DNA from: Strigomonas culicis
Taxonomy: Eukaryota > Euglenozoa > Kinetoplastea > Trypanosomatida > Trypanosomatidae
DNA length: 14,305 nt
Direction: 5' to 3'
Assembly: GCA_000482145.1 (NCBI GenBank)
Contig: AUXH01000499.1
Coordinates: 1 to 14,305 of the forward strand
A program made the position numbers and the translations under genes. Numbering within the stretch: the stretch's first letter is position 1; every line of letters begins with the position of its first letter. This document shows positions 1-8,500 of this stretch, one piece after another. Below the pieces are notes generated by a model that was not told where the DNA came from, made no database searches, and saw nothing but the letters and a program-made list of their open reading frames with translations.

Positions 1-23
1 ACCTTTACCTTACTACTATTACT

Positions 24-26
<3 letters not shown>

Positions 27-76
<50 letters not shown>
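27..76. repeat. TA dinucleotide microsatellite (25 units)
   Basis: An uninterrupted run of TA units begins about 25 bases after the Pelota stop codon in the transcript sense, so it should lie in the Pelota 3' UTR or just beyond its polyadenylation site. The flanking bases on both sides are also AT-rich. Such tracts vary in length between strains and are prone to assembly error. No gene is visible in positions 1-100. Confidence 0.95.
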
Positions 77-83
<7 letters not shown>

Positions 84-100
84 CTATAGAAATGAGCCTA

Positions 101-1321
101 TCAGCTGTGTACCTTTGCTGTGTAGTTTTCGCGAATGAACTCAGCAACCTCCTCCGTATTCATAAAATCTGGATTCACTTCAATTTCTTCCAACTCGGGG
201 CAGTCAAACTGCAGGATGGCAGCGATATTACCCAGCTGGGCGAGCTGCTCTCCCGTCACGTGGTTGCTAGAGAAAATATTCACGCTCGTGCCACCCTGTT
301 TCTTGATCAGGTTGATGAGTGAGAGATAGAAGCGTCGCACAACGGGGTTCTCAGAGCGAAACACGCTATCGCTGACCATGAGTGAGCCAACAGCACCAGC
401 CAACGCGGCACCGAGCACACACTGTGGCGTGTACACGCACAAATCGGGATTTCGGTTCATCGTGCTCTGGAACTTTTCCCATACACGGATGTCACTAACG
501 CAGCGCGTCGACTCCATCTTCGTGGCTACTGCTGGGTCGCTAAAGGCTTCCTTCAAACCGCCCGTTGTTGTAGAGTTCACCTTGACCAAGATGAACTTGG
601 AGAGATTCTGCTGCAGGAGATGCAGGCGCGGGTTGTCCGATTTGGCAGCCTCCTGCTTCATGTATGTGTTGAATTCCTCTCTCACGTGACCAGGAGAGCA
701 GATTAGCACCACCTTGATTTTTTCAAAGTCGATGTGGTGTAAAATGGCATCCAGAACTTGTCTGAAAAAACGATTGATGCTCTTGTCGCGCGCGCTGGCG
801 TCATTCTTGTGCTTCTTGGCAATGGTGACGTCAATTTTAGCCTTACAATAGAGGAGGGACGCAGTTACAAGAAAAACTTGGGCCTCACCAAAGTTCATCA
901 TCACGGCGGCAGTGTCCGCTTTTCCCTCTTGGTTGCATGCTTCTTTCAACCGCTCCTCCACGACGGAGTCCCACTCCTTCTTGCAAACGGTGACCTCCTG
1001 AGGTGGAAACGAGTGGATAGTGAGTGAGTGATGAGCACCCAACTGCACGAATTCGGACTCGGAACGATTCAGGCCATGAATCCGGATTTCGTCGGGCGTG
1101 AAGTCAACCGATTTGACCTCAATTTGTAAGTTGAGTGTTTTGACTTGCGCATGTGACACACCAATGGAGTTCTCTTTGGCCACCTTCCGCTTCGTGATGG
1201 TTTTGACAGTATCACCAGCGAGGATAAAATTGTACAAATGCCACAAGTCCTCCGTTGTGCTTACAAATAGCTTCACCTCGACTGTTCCGTCTGTGTTTGT
1301 TACCTTCTTGAGAAGTTTCAT
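101..1321 (-). CDS. PELO: Pelota / Dom34, ribosome rescue and no-go decay factor
   Basis: This is a full-length 406-residue Pelota, a eukaryotic release factor 1 paralogue. In other eukaryotes it works with the GTPase Hbs1 in the cytoplasm to enter the empty A site of stalled ribosomes and split them, triggering no-go or non-stop decay. The three family domains are in order: an Lsm-like N-terminal domain (about 1-130, opening MKLLKK, with the WDSVVEERLKEAC signature at 117-129), a central domain (about 136-270), and a C-terminal eRF1-like domain (about 280-375, ending in the IFSSNHVTGEQLAQLGNIAAIL stretch from 349). There is no GGQ motif, as expected because Pelota does not hydrolyse peptidyl-tRNA. 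At 210-212 the usual PGF triplet reads PGH. An acidic tail of about 30 residues follows the family core. The start is the first ATG after the predicted splice acceptor at 1406, leaving an 84-base leader with no upstream ATG. Confidence 0.95.
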   Translation of the reverse strand: MKLLKKVTNTDGTVEVKLFVSTTEDLWHLYNFILAGDTVKTITKRKVAKENSIGVSHAQVKTLNLQIEVKSVDFTPDEIRIHGLNRSESEFVQLGAHHSLTIHSFPPQEVTVCKKEWDSVVEERLKEACNQEGKADTAAVMMNFGEAQVFLVTASLLYCKAKIDVTIAKKHKNDASARDKSINRFFRQVLDAILHHIDFEKIKVVLICSPGHVREEFNTYMKQEAAKSDNPRLHLLQQNLSKFILVKVNSTTTGGLKEAFSDPAVATKMESTRCVSDIRVWEKFQSTMNRNPDLCVYTPQCVLGAALAGAVGSLMVSDSVFRSENPVVRRFYLSLINLIKKQGGTSVNIFSSNHVTGEQLAQLGNIAAILQFDCPELEEIEVNPDFMNTEEVAEFIRENYTAKVHS

Positions 1322-1405
1322 TGCTACGGGGTGAGGGGATCAACTCTGGGAAAGGAATGTCCCAAATGACTCGTTATTTGTTTTACTTCTTACTGGAAAC
1401 TATCA

Positions 1406-1469
1406 CTATATGTGCGTGAGTTTTCCCAACAATAAAAAAAAGATAAAGGAGTAGAAAGGAGTATAAAGT
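1406..1469 (-). promoter_or_regulatory. Predicted trans-splice acceptor and pyrimidine tract for Pelota
   Basis: In the transcript sense, a pyrimidine-rich tract spanning about 1430-1469, including a run of eight T, is followed by its first AG at 1407-1406. That is the standard trypanosomatid layout for spliced-leader addition, which also directs polyadenylation of the upstream sirtuin mRNA. The remaining non-coding DNA between Pelota and the sirtuin (1470-1755) contains an 83-codon open frame that I do not accept as a gene, and nothing else recognisable. The site is inferred from pattern only. Confidence 0.6.
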
Positions 1470-1755
1470 GACATGCCAAGAATAGAAGGCAACACCGAAG
1501 GCGACTACTAAACAAGTGTACGTGCATATGGGTGTTTCAAAAGTGGCAGCATGAAAACAAGAAGTGTTTGTGCATTAGGAATGAAGATATTAATTAGCAT
1601 TACCGCTAGTAAGAATATATATAGCACTCCGCAGGCAGCCTTATCTAGTGAACCGGACTCACCGTAACTTGCACATGCTGGACACTCTCTCAAAAGGGCG
1701 TCAACAATACACATGTAACACGCAAAAGGGAAGAAGACAGCGATGCTAAGATCCA

Positions 1756-2757
1756 TCATTCACTACACTCAGATGATGCCAAAGATTCTTCTGCCGCCGC
1801 TAGCTCTTCCTCAAGCCCCATCGCCTTGGCCAGCTCCAAAACAACCTCTTGGCAATCACCTGGGAAAAAGAGGTCTCTTAATAATGCAGGCCTTTCGAAT
1901 TCCCCATACTGCGTCATGCCATCGCTGGAGCTAGTGGAGGTTCCTCCCTCACGCCCACCGTCACTCGACGCGGCGTCCGACGAACTGGAGGGGGCCGGCT
2001 CCATGTCGGTCGGAAAGTGAAACACGCGTCCCCCGACTCGCTCCCTATTAATCACGATGCGCGGGACGCCGAGCCGCACGCGATGAGGGAGGGCCGCGAA
2101 TGGGTGCACTTGAAGGGATGTGCCGAGGATCATAACCATGTCCGCACTTTGCGTGTCTCGCACAAGAACTTCAAAAAACTGGGGGGGAAGCTGCTCGCCG
2201 AAAAACACAACGTCCGGCTTCACAATCCCGCCACACTCTGGACACCGTGAAATAAGGCCATCGAAGGCTTCTTTTTTGTTCGTGGCTGTGTCGTACGGTA
2301 AGTGACAGTCGATGCAGGATGACGTGCGGAAGGATCCGTGGGCCTCCACAATGTGCTCTGCGCTTAAGCCAGCAGCGCCTTCCAGGCCATCAATGTTTTG
2401 TGTGCAGCACCGCAGCAGCAGTCCTTTGTCCGCCAGCAGCTTGATGAAGTGGTGTACGCGCGTGGGCTTGTACCTTCCCGGCCAGAGGTCCATCTCCTGC
2501 GCGATGGAGTAAAAAATATGAGGGTGCTCCCTGAGAAGGTCGATGGAGAAGGCGTCACTTGGCTCGTCCAAGTTGTACTTTTCCAGCTGAGCGTATATAC
2601 CAGTGTTCGGCGATCGGAAGTCCGGAATTCCAGCCGCCACACTAATACCAGCACCGACCAGCACGAGTATGTTTTTCACATTGTGCTGAACAATGTATTC
2701 CGCGACATCTTCTACGCTGTCACCAATTACACTGGTCTTCTTTCTGTGATGTGGCAT
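1756..2757 (-). CDS. SIR2rp1: NAD-dependent protein deacetylase, SIR2-related protein 1 (class I sirtuin)
   Basis: This 333-residue sirtuin should remove acyl groups from lysines using NAD+. The family signatures are all present: GAGIS (35-39) and PDFRSP (45-50) for NAD binding, TQNIDGLE (119-126), catalytic His140 in EAHGS, a zinc-binding Cys4 set (148, 151, 172, 175), VVFFGE (183-188) and GTSLQVHP (212-219). A serine-rich insertion at about 256-280 followed by a glutamate- and alanine-rich tail is reminiscent of the C-terminal regions of trypanosomatid SIR2rp1 and human SIRT2. No mitochondrial presequence is seen, so a cytosolic or nuclear site is likely; T. brucei SIR2rp1 is a telomere-associated nuclear protein, while Leishmania and T. 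cruzi forms are described as mainly cytosolic. The open frame extends 20 codons upstream but only to a TTG beside the predicted acceptor and an in-frame stop, so the ATG at 2757 is chosen. Confidence 0.93.
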   Translation of the reverse strand: MPHHRKKTSVIGDSVEDVAEYIVQHNVKNILVLVGAGISVAAGIPDFRSPNTGIYAQLEKYNLDEPSDAFSIDLLREHPHIFYSIAQEMDLWPGRYKPTRVHHFIKLLADKGLLLRCCTQNIDGLEGAAGLSAEHIVEAHGSFRTSSCIDCHLPYDTATNKKEAFDGLISRCPECGGIVKPDVVFFGEQLPPQFFEVLVRDTQSADMVMILGTSLQVHPFAALPHRVRLGVPRIVINRERVGGRVFHFPTDMEPAPSSSSDAASSDGGREGGTSTSSSDGMTQYGEFERPALLRDLFFPGDCQEVVLELAKAMGLEEELAAAEESLASSECSE

Positions 2758-2810
2758 CAATTCTCTTCCAGTTTGATTGCTAATATTGCTTTCACACGCT
2801 GAGTTCTTGT

Positions 2811-2912
2811 CTTGCAACAGTTAAAGGAGTAGGGAGGGGAGAGGGTGGTAGAACAGTTGAGATAATACGAAATGGATAGAAAGAGAAAGAAAGGGAGAGA
2901 TATAACAGTAAG
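2811..2912 (-). promoter_or_regulatory. Predicted trans-splice acceptor and pyrimidine tracts for the sirtuin gene
   Basis: Two pyrimidine tracts (transcript sense, about 2869-2912 and 2822-2847) precede the first AG at 2812-2811, giving a leader of about 53 bases without an ATG. The acceptor lies just inside the non-ATG upstream extension of the sirtuin frame, which is why that extension is discarded. The rest of this gap (2913-3249) is AT-rich, with an ATT trinucleotide stretch and a TA microsatellite. It is probably 3' UTR of the upstream hydrolase gene. Confidence 0.6.
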
Positions 2913-3056
2913 AAAACTAATAATAGGTTGCATTTTATTACAAGTGTTCGGAACACGAGAACTTTTATTTCACACCTGCACATAGTAGCCTCTTTCGTTT
3001 GTTTGTCTTTTCGCTGCACCTACGCACGAGTTAGTGCTTAGACGTGTTATTTGGCA

Positions 3057-3080
3057 CTATTATTATTATCATTATTATTT
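3057..3080. repeat. ATT/AAT trinucleotide-rich stretch
   Basis: Imperfect ATT repeats on the plus strand (AAT in the transcript) lie in the presumed 3' UTR of the alpha/beta hydrolase gene. Similar trinucleotide stretches occur near 4537-4556 and 13498-13521. It is simple sequence, and any regulatory role is speculative. Confidence 0.75.
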
Positions 3081-3141
3081 CGACTACATGTTAGTGTTAG
3101 TATGCAATTAATTATAGTTTGCCACATTATTCACAAATACG

Positions 3142-3166
3142 TATATATATATATATATATATATAT
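3142..3166. repeat. TA dinucleotide microsatellite (short)
   Basis: About twelve TA units lie some 85 bases beyond the stop codon of the alpha/beta hydrolase gene in the transcript sense. It is the second TA tract in this window, half the length of the one at 27-76. Confidence 0.93.
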
Positions 3167-3249
3167 GAAGTGGATGTGAAAGAAGGGGGGCGGTTGTAGC
3201 TATGCCGTAAACTCAACATGTCAGCCCTTCTTTATGCCAGTAAGAGGAC

Positions 3250-4182
3250 CTACAGATAAGAGGCGATGGTCTTAACAACGGCATCCGTATGCTGAAGACA
3301 CCACGCGTGGGGAACGGCAACGTCGTCCTCAAGAATCCACGCGCGCAGACGGGGGCAGCACTTCTTGATCTCCTCGGCAAAAGGCAACGGCACCCAACCG
3401 TCTGTTTTCACGTAGTAGAGTACCATTTTCTCTTGCTGACTGCGGAGCAGCGGCACGTCCGGCCGCACCACCATGCGGAACTCATCCATACTCATAAAAA
3501 ACACATTTAGAAGCAACTTACGATGCATCTGCGAAGCGAGCAGTCCTCGAAGATCTTCCTCCACTGCGTGGCCGTGACTGTGCACCACCAAGGAACGAAG
3601 CCACATGGGCAGCAGTGGGAAAAGGCTGGCCACAAAGGCCACCACCCACTGCAGTAAAAATGTGCCCCAGTAAAACATGTGCTGCCCGTTGGGAGATTCC
3701 ATAATACGCGATAACACAGGTGACAAACCAATGAACGTCTTAATTTGTGGGAAGCGTGGAAGTAACTGCAGGGAGATAAAACCACCAATGCTATGCCCCC
3801 CTACAAAAAGGTTTCCGTTATACGCAGCGGTCGTTCGCTCACTCAGCACAGCGGAGGCAAACTGTGTCGCTTGGTCTATCTGATCTTGAAGACTGAACAA
3901 GCGACCTTGATTAAGGTCTGTCAGGCTGTGGCCGACTAGACCCACCACAAGGCATTCCACATTGCGGGCTTCGAGCTCATCACATAATGGGTAATAAAAG
4001 TTGACTAGACCAGGGTTTCCACAGAAGAAAATGAGCAGCTTCTTCCGATCTTTCGCAAGACTTCCGGTACGATCTAACAAAAGCTGTAGAAGACCCGGTG
4101 TACTTTCCAGTACTTCCACAATGCCCTCTGGAGGATATGATGATTTCCAAGTAACTATACGTTTGTCCCGCTTGTCCTCCAT
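3250..4182 (-). CDS. Lipid droplet-associated hydrolase (LDAH-like) alpha/beta hydrolase
   Basis: This 310-residue protein fits the LDAH family (human C2orf43; DUF2305), serine hydrolases of the alpha/beta fold found on lipid droplets and proposed to act on sterol esters or other neutral lipids, though the family substrate is debated. The family N-terminal block is present as FFCGNPGLVNFYYPL (52-66), the counterpart of the oxyanion-side GNPG motif. The nucleophile elbow is GHSIG (129-133, Ser131). Asp261 in TDGWVP and His292 in PHAW complete a plausible triad. A hydrophobic stretch at about 172-199 could insert into a monolayer or membrane, which suits droplet targeting. There is no signal peptide. 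The start is the first ATG after the predicted acceptor at 4225, and the length is close to the human protein. The hydrolase fold is certain; the substrate and location are inferred from family only. Confidence 0.88.
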   Translation of the reverse strand: MEDKRDKRIVTWKSSYPPEGIVEVLESTPGLLQLLLDRTGSLAKDRKKLLIFFCGNPGLVNFYYPLCDELEARNVECLVVGLVGHSLTDLNQGRLFSLQDQIDQATQFASAVLSERTTAAYNGNLFVGGHSIGGFISLQLLPRFPQIKTFIGLSPVLSRIMESPNGQHMFYWGTFLLQWVVAFVASLFPLLPMWLRSLVVHSHGHAVEEDLRGLLASQMHRKLLLNVFFMSMDEFRMVVRPDVPLLRSQQEKMVLYYVKTDGWVPLPFAEEIKKCCPRLRAWILEDDVAVPHAWCLQHTDAVVKTIASYL

Positions 4183-4224
4183 TGCAAAGAAAACGAAAAT
4201 GATAACACCGATGAGAGTTAGCGA

Positions 4225-4337
4225 CTGGTGAGAAGCATATTAAATGAACGAATCATACAAAAAACAGGATTTATGTTGTGCACGTACGGCAGAGAGAGAG
4301 AGGGAGGGGGGGGGGAGAGAGGGAGAGCGGAGAGAAT
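4225..4337 (-). promoter_or_regulatory. Predicted trans-splice acceptor and CT/C-rich tract for the LDAH-like gene
   Basis: In the transcript sense a strong tract of CT repeats interrupted by a run of ten C (plus-strand G10 at 4306-4315) spans about 4290-4337. The first AG after it is at 4226-4225, leaving a 42-base leader with no ATG; ATGs lying between the tract and that AG would be removed. The rest of the gap (4338-4723) shows homopolymer runs, a T9G9 block at 4487-4504, and AAT-rich sequence, with no coding frame I would accept. Confidence 0.65.
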
Positions 4338-4486
4338 AGTAGACGCTAGTACGAAAGAGTAATGAAAACAGGTGTGGAAAAAACAATAGAAACCTTTCAA
4401 CACTCAAAGCCGTCCAAAAGTTACGTATCTTGTCAATTCTATTTGAATCTTTCGCTGTTTTTCTTTTTTAATGATATTTAAGTTTC

Positions 4487-4504
4487 TTTTTTTTTGGGGG
4501 GGGG
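4487..4504. repeat. T9-G9 homopolymer block
   Basis: A run of nine T is followed directly by nine G on the plus strand, which is C9-A9 in the transcript. It lies in the presumed 3' UTR of the eIF4E gene. Its orientation is opposite to the other pyrimidine tracts of the window, so it is not a splicing signal for minus-strand genes. It is likely slippage-prone. Confidence 0.9.
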
Positions 4505-4536
4505 CTTACAATTACTAAGGGAAAAAAGAAAAAATT

Positions 4537-4556
4537 AATGATAATAATAATAAAGT
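4537..4556. repeat. AAT/ATT trinucleotide-rich stretch
   Basis: A short run of ATA/ATG-type trinucleotides on the plus strand, read as TTATTATTATTATCATTAA-like sequence in the transcript, lies about 170 bases after the eIF4E stop. It resembles a U-rich 3' UTR element, but simple sequence alone is an adequate explanation. Confidence 0.6.
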
Positions 4557-4723
4557 TGTAAGATAATCAACAATCAGCAACAACAACTACGAAACCAGTA
4601 GTACCCACCCCTTTTAACAAGGAAAAAAAAAATCTATACACAAGAAGAATTAACCAACGGTAAGCACACGACCATAAAAAAAAGTCCGAAAAAGAAAGAA
4701 GAGCACGACGGAGAAAGCGGGGA

Positions 4724-5260
4724 TCAATTTAAGTCTCTAGGGACAACAGTAACGCCGGGACATATCTGTGCAAGCTTCTTAAAATACGAAGCAACCTCTT
4801 CATTGTGATTCGAACTCTGCAGCCACACCTCAATCTTGAGCGCTTCTTTGTAAACGCTGCCGGGCTTTCGTGAGATGCGCACCACGTCACAGACAGAATC
4901 ACCATTTGTGCATATCGACACATCCTCACCTAGCACGGCGGCAAGGAGATAGTGAATCATCGTTTCGCCCTGTGCCTTGGTCTTGGTGAACATTGTGATG
5001 CGATAGCCGTGCGGAAAACTCTCGAAGGTTGGTGGAATCTTTTTGCGCGAGAAAACGAGATCATCGTCTGCCGGGAGAACCGTGGGGTGGGGTAATGTAT
5101 TGATGACACCAAAAGCTGCCTCTAATGAATCGACGTAATCGAGTTCATCCAGTTGACGATCGTTATAGTTATGGACGGACTTGAGAGCGGGAATGTAGAA
5201 CACAAACCATGGATCCTTGAGAGGATGCACACGCTGCGTTGTCTCTTCTACTTCTGCCAT
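4724..5260 (-). CDS. EIF4E6: Divergent cap-binding protein of the eIF4E family (EIF4E5/EIF4E6 type)
   Basis: This 178-residue protein has the eIF4E core with almost no extension. HPLKDPWFVFYI (12-23) aligns with the HYPLQNRWALWFF block of human eIF4E, VDSLEAAFGVINTL (43-56) with the helix that binds eIF4G, IPPTFES (75-81) with the loop bearing Trp102-Glu103, and LKIEVW (141-146) with the strand ending at Trp166. Of the eight family tryptophans only two remain (Trp18 for 43, Trp146 for 166). The others are replaced by Phe21, Tyr32, Phe50, Phe79 and Ile88 (46, 56, 73, 102, 113) and by an aliphatic residue at 130. Glu80 and basic residues near 128-132 could still read the methylated cap and its phosphates. 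Of the six trypanosomatid eIF4Es, the small size suggests EIF4E6, which partners EIF4G5; EIF4E5 is the alternative. The start is the first ATG after the predicted acceptor. Family certain, paralogue less so. Confidence 0.85.
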   Translation of the reverse strand: MAEVEETTQRVHPLKDPWFVFYIPALKSVHNYNDRQLDELDYVDSLEAAFGVINTLPHPTVLPADDDLVFSRKKIPPTFESFPHGYRITMFTKTKAQGETMIHYLLAAVLGEDVSICTNGDSVCDVVRISRKPGSVYKEALKIEVWLQSSNHNEEVASYFKKLAQICPGVTVVPRDLN

Positions 5261-5281
5261 GATGCTGAGAGAAAGGATCGG

Positions 5282-5412
5282 CTATAGAAAAAAAAACTTT
5301 GAAAATAATCAAAAAAAAAAGCTACTACAACTACTACAAACGGGACATTCAAAGCAGACATAAAGGGAGAAGAAGCATGAAGAAAAAAAAAAAGAGTAGA
5401 AAAGGAAACGGC
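5282..5412 (-). promoter_or_regulatory. Predicted trans-splice acceptor and T-rich tracts for the eIF4E gene
   Basis: Three T-rich tracts in the transcript sense (about 5367-5410, 5311-5320, 5287-5296) lead to several AG dinucleotides. The one nearest the gene that directly follows a T9 run is at 5283-5282, leaving a 20-base leader; GTAG sites near 5322-5333 are alternatives. No ATG lies between these alternatives, so the protein start is unaffected. Confidence 0.5.
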
Positions 5413-5547
5413 TGTGGACACATATGGTTACTAAACACAAGAGAGTGAAGCCTAGCGTACCTTCACGTGCAAGACTCATAAACCCAAGAGCAGCTTGTCA
5501 GCATTCATATGCACGCGCACACTAGACTACTGAGGCCTTCGCCGTGT

Positions 5548-8500
5548 TCATTGCTGCACCAACACACTGACGGAAAAGTTCTGCAACAGTTTCTCAATGG
5601 TGCGCCCATGCAGTCGCACCACCTCATCATCGTGCACGATGGGGACTACTTCTTCCGCGAGGACCTTATTGGGGGGACTCTGGTAATTGCGCATGGCCTC
5701 TCCCACCTGCTTCAGCTGCGCGAAACAGGGATCCAGGAGCAAGGCATCCGGAGACACCTTTGTACAAAACAGTGCGGCCACCTGTGCAAGCATAGATGCG
5801 GCGGCCGCTTTCGCCATTTCAAAGGAGGACAGACGAAACACATCGCGTGCTAGCTGCACCACAAGGTCCATGGTCACGCGTGGAAACGTGGCTACCGTGT
5901 ACTGACCGATGCAATACAAGGAAGCCACTTGTAAAAGGGGATCTGCCGTCGCAAGGCACTGTTGAGATAAAAAGTAGTACATGGATCTCCCGCGCTGCGC
6001 CTTTAGACTGTCCTCTATTTTGCGAAGAGTCAAGGAGTCTGTGTCATGGTCACACCAAAACAGCAGAAGATCGAGCAAACGCGCCTTACCCACACTATTC
6101 GGCAGCAGCTGCTGTGCCGGCCGCGCATCCCGCGACACCGCAGGCGACGGCCCGCGGTTCGCGTGGCTGCTGCCGGGAGAGCCTCGGAGCTTGTCGTCAC
6201 TCTCGGCCTTCACTAAATAGGTAATAATCAGGTTGGCCAGAAACGAGCTGTCTGCAGAATCCAGCCGATACATACCCAGCCACCCAACACATTTAACGGC
6301 GTGCGCGGCGACACACTCATCGTTCGTGACGTAAAAGATTGCAAAGAGCTGAGCCAAGAGGCGCTGCACAGTGGGATAGAAGCGCTGCGGACACGTGATA
6401 AGAAAAATATTTCTCTCAACAGAGGTAGACAGCCGCAGCAGATCCATCGTGGTGGCCGCATGCGTTTTTACCACAGTGTTCTGCTCCAGTCGCTCGCTGA
6501 CAGTCTCCCACTCTTGCTTTACGGCCTGGACCGCACGATCCACATCTGCCGTGGAGTCTGCGCATTCCTTCTGCTTCTTCGCTAATGCCTTCTCGAGACT
6601 ACGAAGACTCGCCTCCACGTGGACACGGAGGTCGCAGAGGGTACCGACGCACACCCGCGCGGCGTCTGCTGTGCCAAGGGCGACCGCATCTTCCCTGCAG
6701 AACTTCTCAAAAGCGATGCCCAGCACTTGCCAGAGCGCCTGACATTGGTGTCGCAGGCGGCTCAACCCGATCGGCACGTCCTCGACGCAGTGCGACAGGT
6801 AGGCATCGACAAACGGAAGACTCGTCATCTTTACGATGATGGACGCGGCCCACTGCAAGCAGAGCGGAGAGACGGCTCCCACGCGGCCTGCGAGCGAGAG
6901 GCTGGAGAAGAGCGTCGCGTCGCTGCCGAAGAGGGCCTCCGACGCAGTCCCCAGGCACATATCCTCCACAAACGACACGAGAAGCAACTGTCGCTCCTGT
7001 GCTCTTGCATCGGCCGCCCACGGACTCACTTGGGACTCCATCACCATGGCGTCCAGAAGGTACCGTTTGAAGTCGGGAGGCGCGCGCTCACATAAACACC
7101 GCAGCCCCTTCACTTTAATCTCGGCGGAACACACGTCGTTGCGGTAGAGCAGTTGGCGCTCCACCATGTTTTCCACGCCAAAGCAGTGGGCGGCGCTCGT
7201 CAAAGAATGCTTGACAAGACAAACACACATTTGGGGAAACTCCACTGGCAGCGCAAAAAGTAGCTTCATGACTTGCTCGACAATCGCACTCAGGTCGGCA
7301 CTCAGCTTGTCCAACAGCGCCAACAGATTTAAGAAGCCGGGGCAGACGGGATCAAAAATGCAGAGCAAAGCGTTCGACGCGCACCCCAGCGCATTCCCAT
7401 GAAGGACAGTACACCATCGATGAAGTGATCGCACCACCTCCAGCTGTGGGTCTTCCAACGCTTGCCGCCGGAGGGAAAGCGCGCCAAAGGCAGGAGAGAG
7501 GTAGAGCTTGTTCAACAAGAAAAACCTCCTGTAAGCGCTCGGAAACAGCTTGTCCTGCCGCGGTGGAAGCGCCGCCCACTCGTTCAGAAGCAGCGTGATG
7601 CACAAGTGAAGACGCTGCTCCAGCGTTTCCGTTGGAAGCAGCGGCTGCGTCTCCCGTATGCGCCGAAGAAACACAGGAACTGCGGTATCCTCAGCAGTCT
7701 CACCAAACGTGGAGTGCTCGCAGGATAAGCTCACCAGCTGTCCACAGACAGAATGCATCTGTTGTTCCACAGAGACAGACCTCAGATTCACTTCCTTTTC
7801 CTGTCCGCCCTCAGTCTCCCCCATAACATCTTCATGAAGCATGAACGCACTGGAAATGGGATAAGAAAGGAGTCGAGTGATCTGCTTTATGGCGTCAAAG
7901 ACAAACTGTTCACTAATTTTATCGTTCAGTAGAAACGTTTTCATCAAGCCCAGAAGTCCACGCTGGCGTGACAGATACACTCCACATAACAAGGAAGAGA
8001 TCAACTTCTTCTTGTTTTTGTACTTTTCGTGCTCAAGCAGTTCCGTTCCAATCGCGTTCTCAATCACCACCGTTTGGCCGTGGGCACCCGCGTCGAGAAG
8101 GGGATAGAGGGCCGAAATGACAGACTGTACAGAGAGCAGTGTGCTGAAGCACAGAAAGAGCAGCAGTTCCATGGCGTACGCACGTTGTGCCGCGCTGATA
8201 TAAAAACTGGATGGGTTCTCGATGTGACTCTCCTCCGGTGCAATAGGGAGAGCACCAACCCTGTAGCCACTGGCGTACGCGCGCTCCTCCGGGCCAAGCA
8301 AAAGCAATGCAGAGAAGATAATCTGTAAATGACGGGTCAAGCACAGGTGTGCTTCGCACACACGCGCCGCATCGCCACCCTCCGCCTCTTCTTCACACAA
8401 CAGCTGCACCTGTGGGCGTATCGCATCCAAAACGACGTGGTACACTCTCTGCTCCGTTCGCTGTGCCTCTCGTAAAAAGGATGAACTGAGAAGTTCACGA

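Noticed and set aside
2758..2817. 20-residue N-terminal extension of the sirtuin
   Set aside because: It starts at TTG, not ATG, next to an in-frame TAA, and the predicted splice acceptor at 2811 removes the TTG context.
2792..3019. 75-codon minus-strand frame with a hydrophobic core upstream of the sirtuin
   Set aside because: The leucine-, serine- and phenylalanine-rich stretch is simply the pyrimidine tract read as protein.
6395..7147. Several plus-strand frames of about 100-158 codons inside the 1004-residue gene
   Set aside because: They overlap each other and the long minus-strand gene, are rich in arginine and serine, and show no domain.
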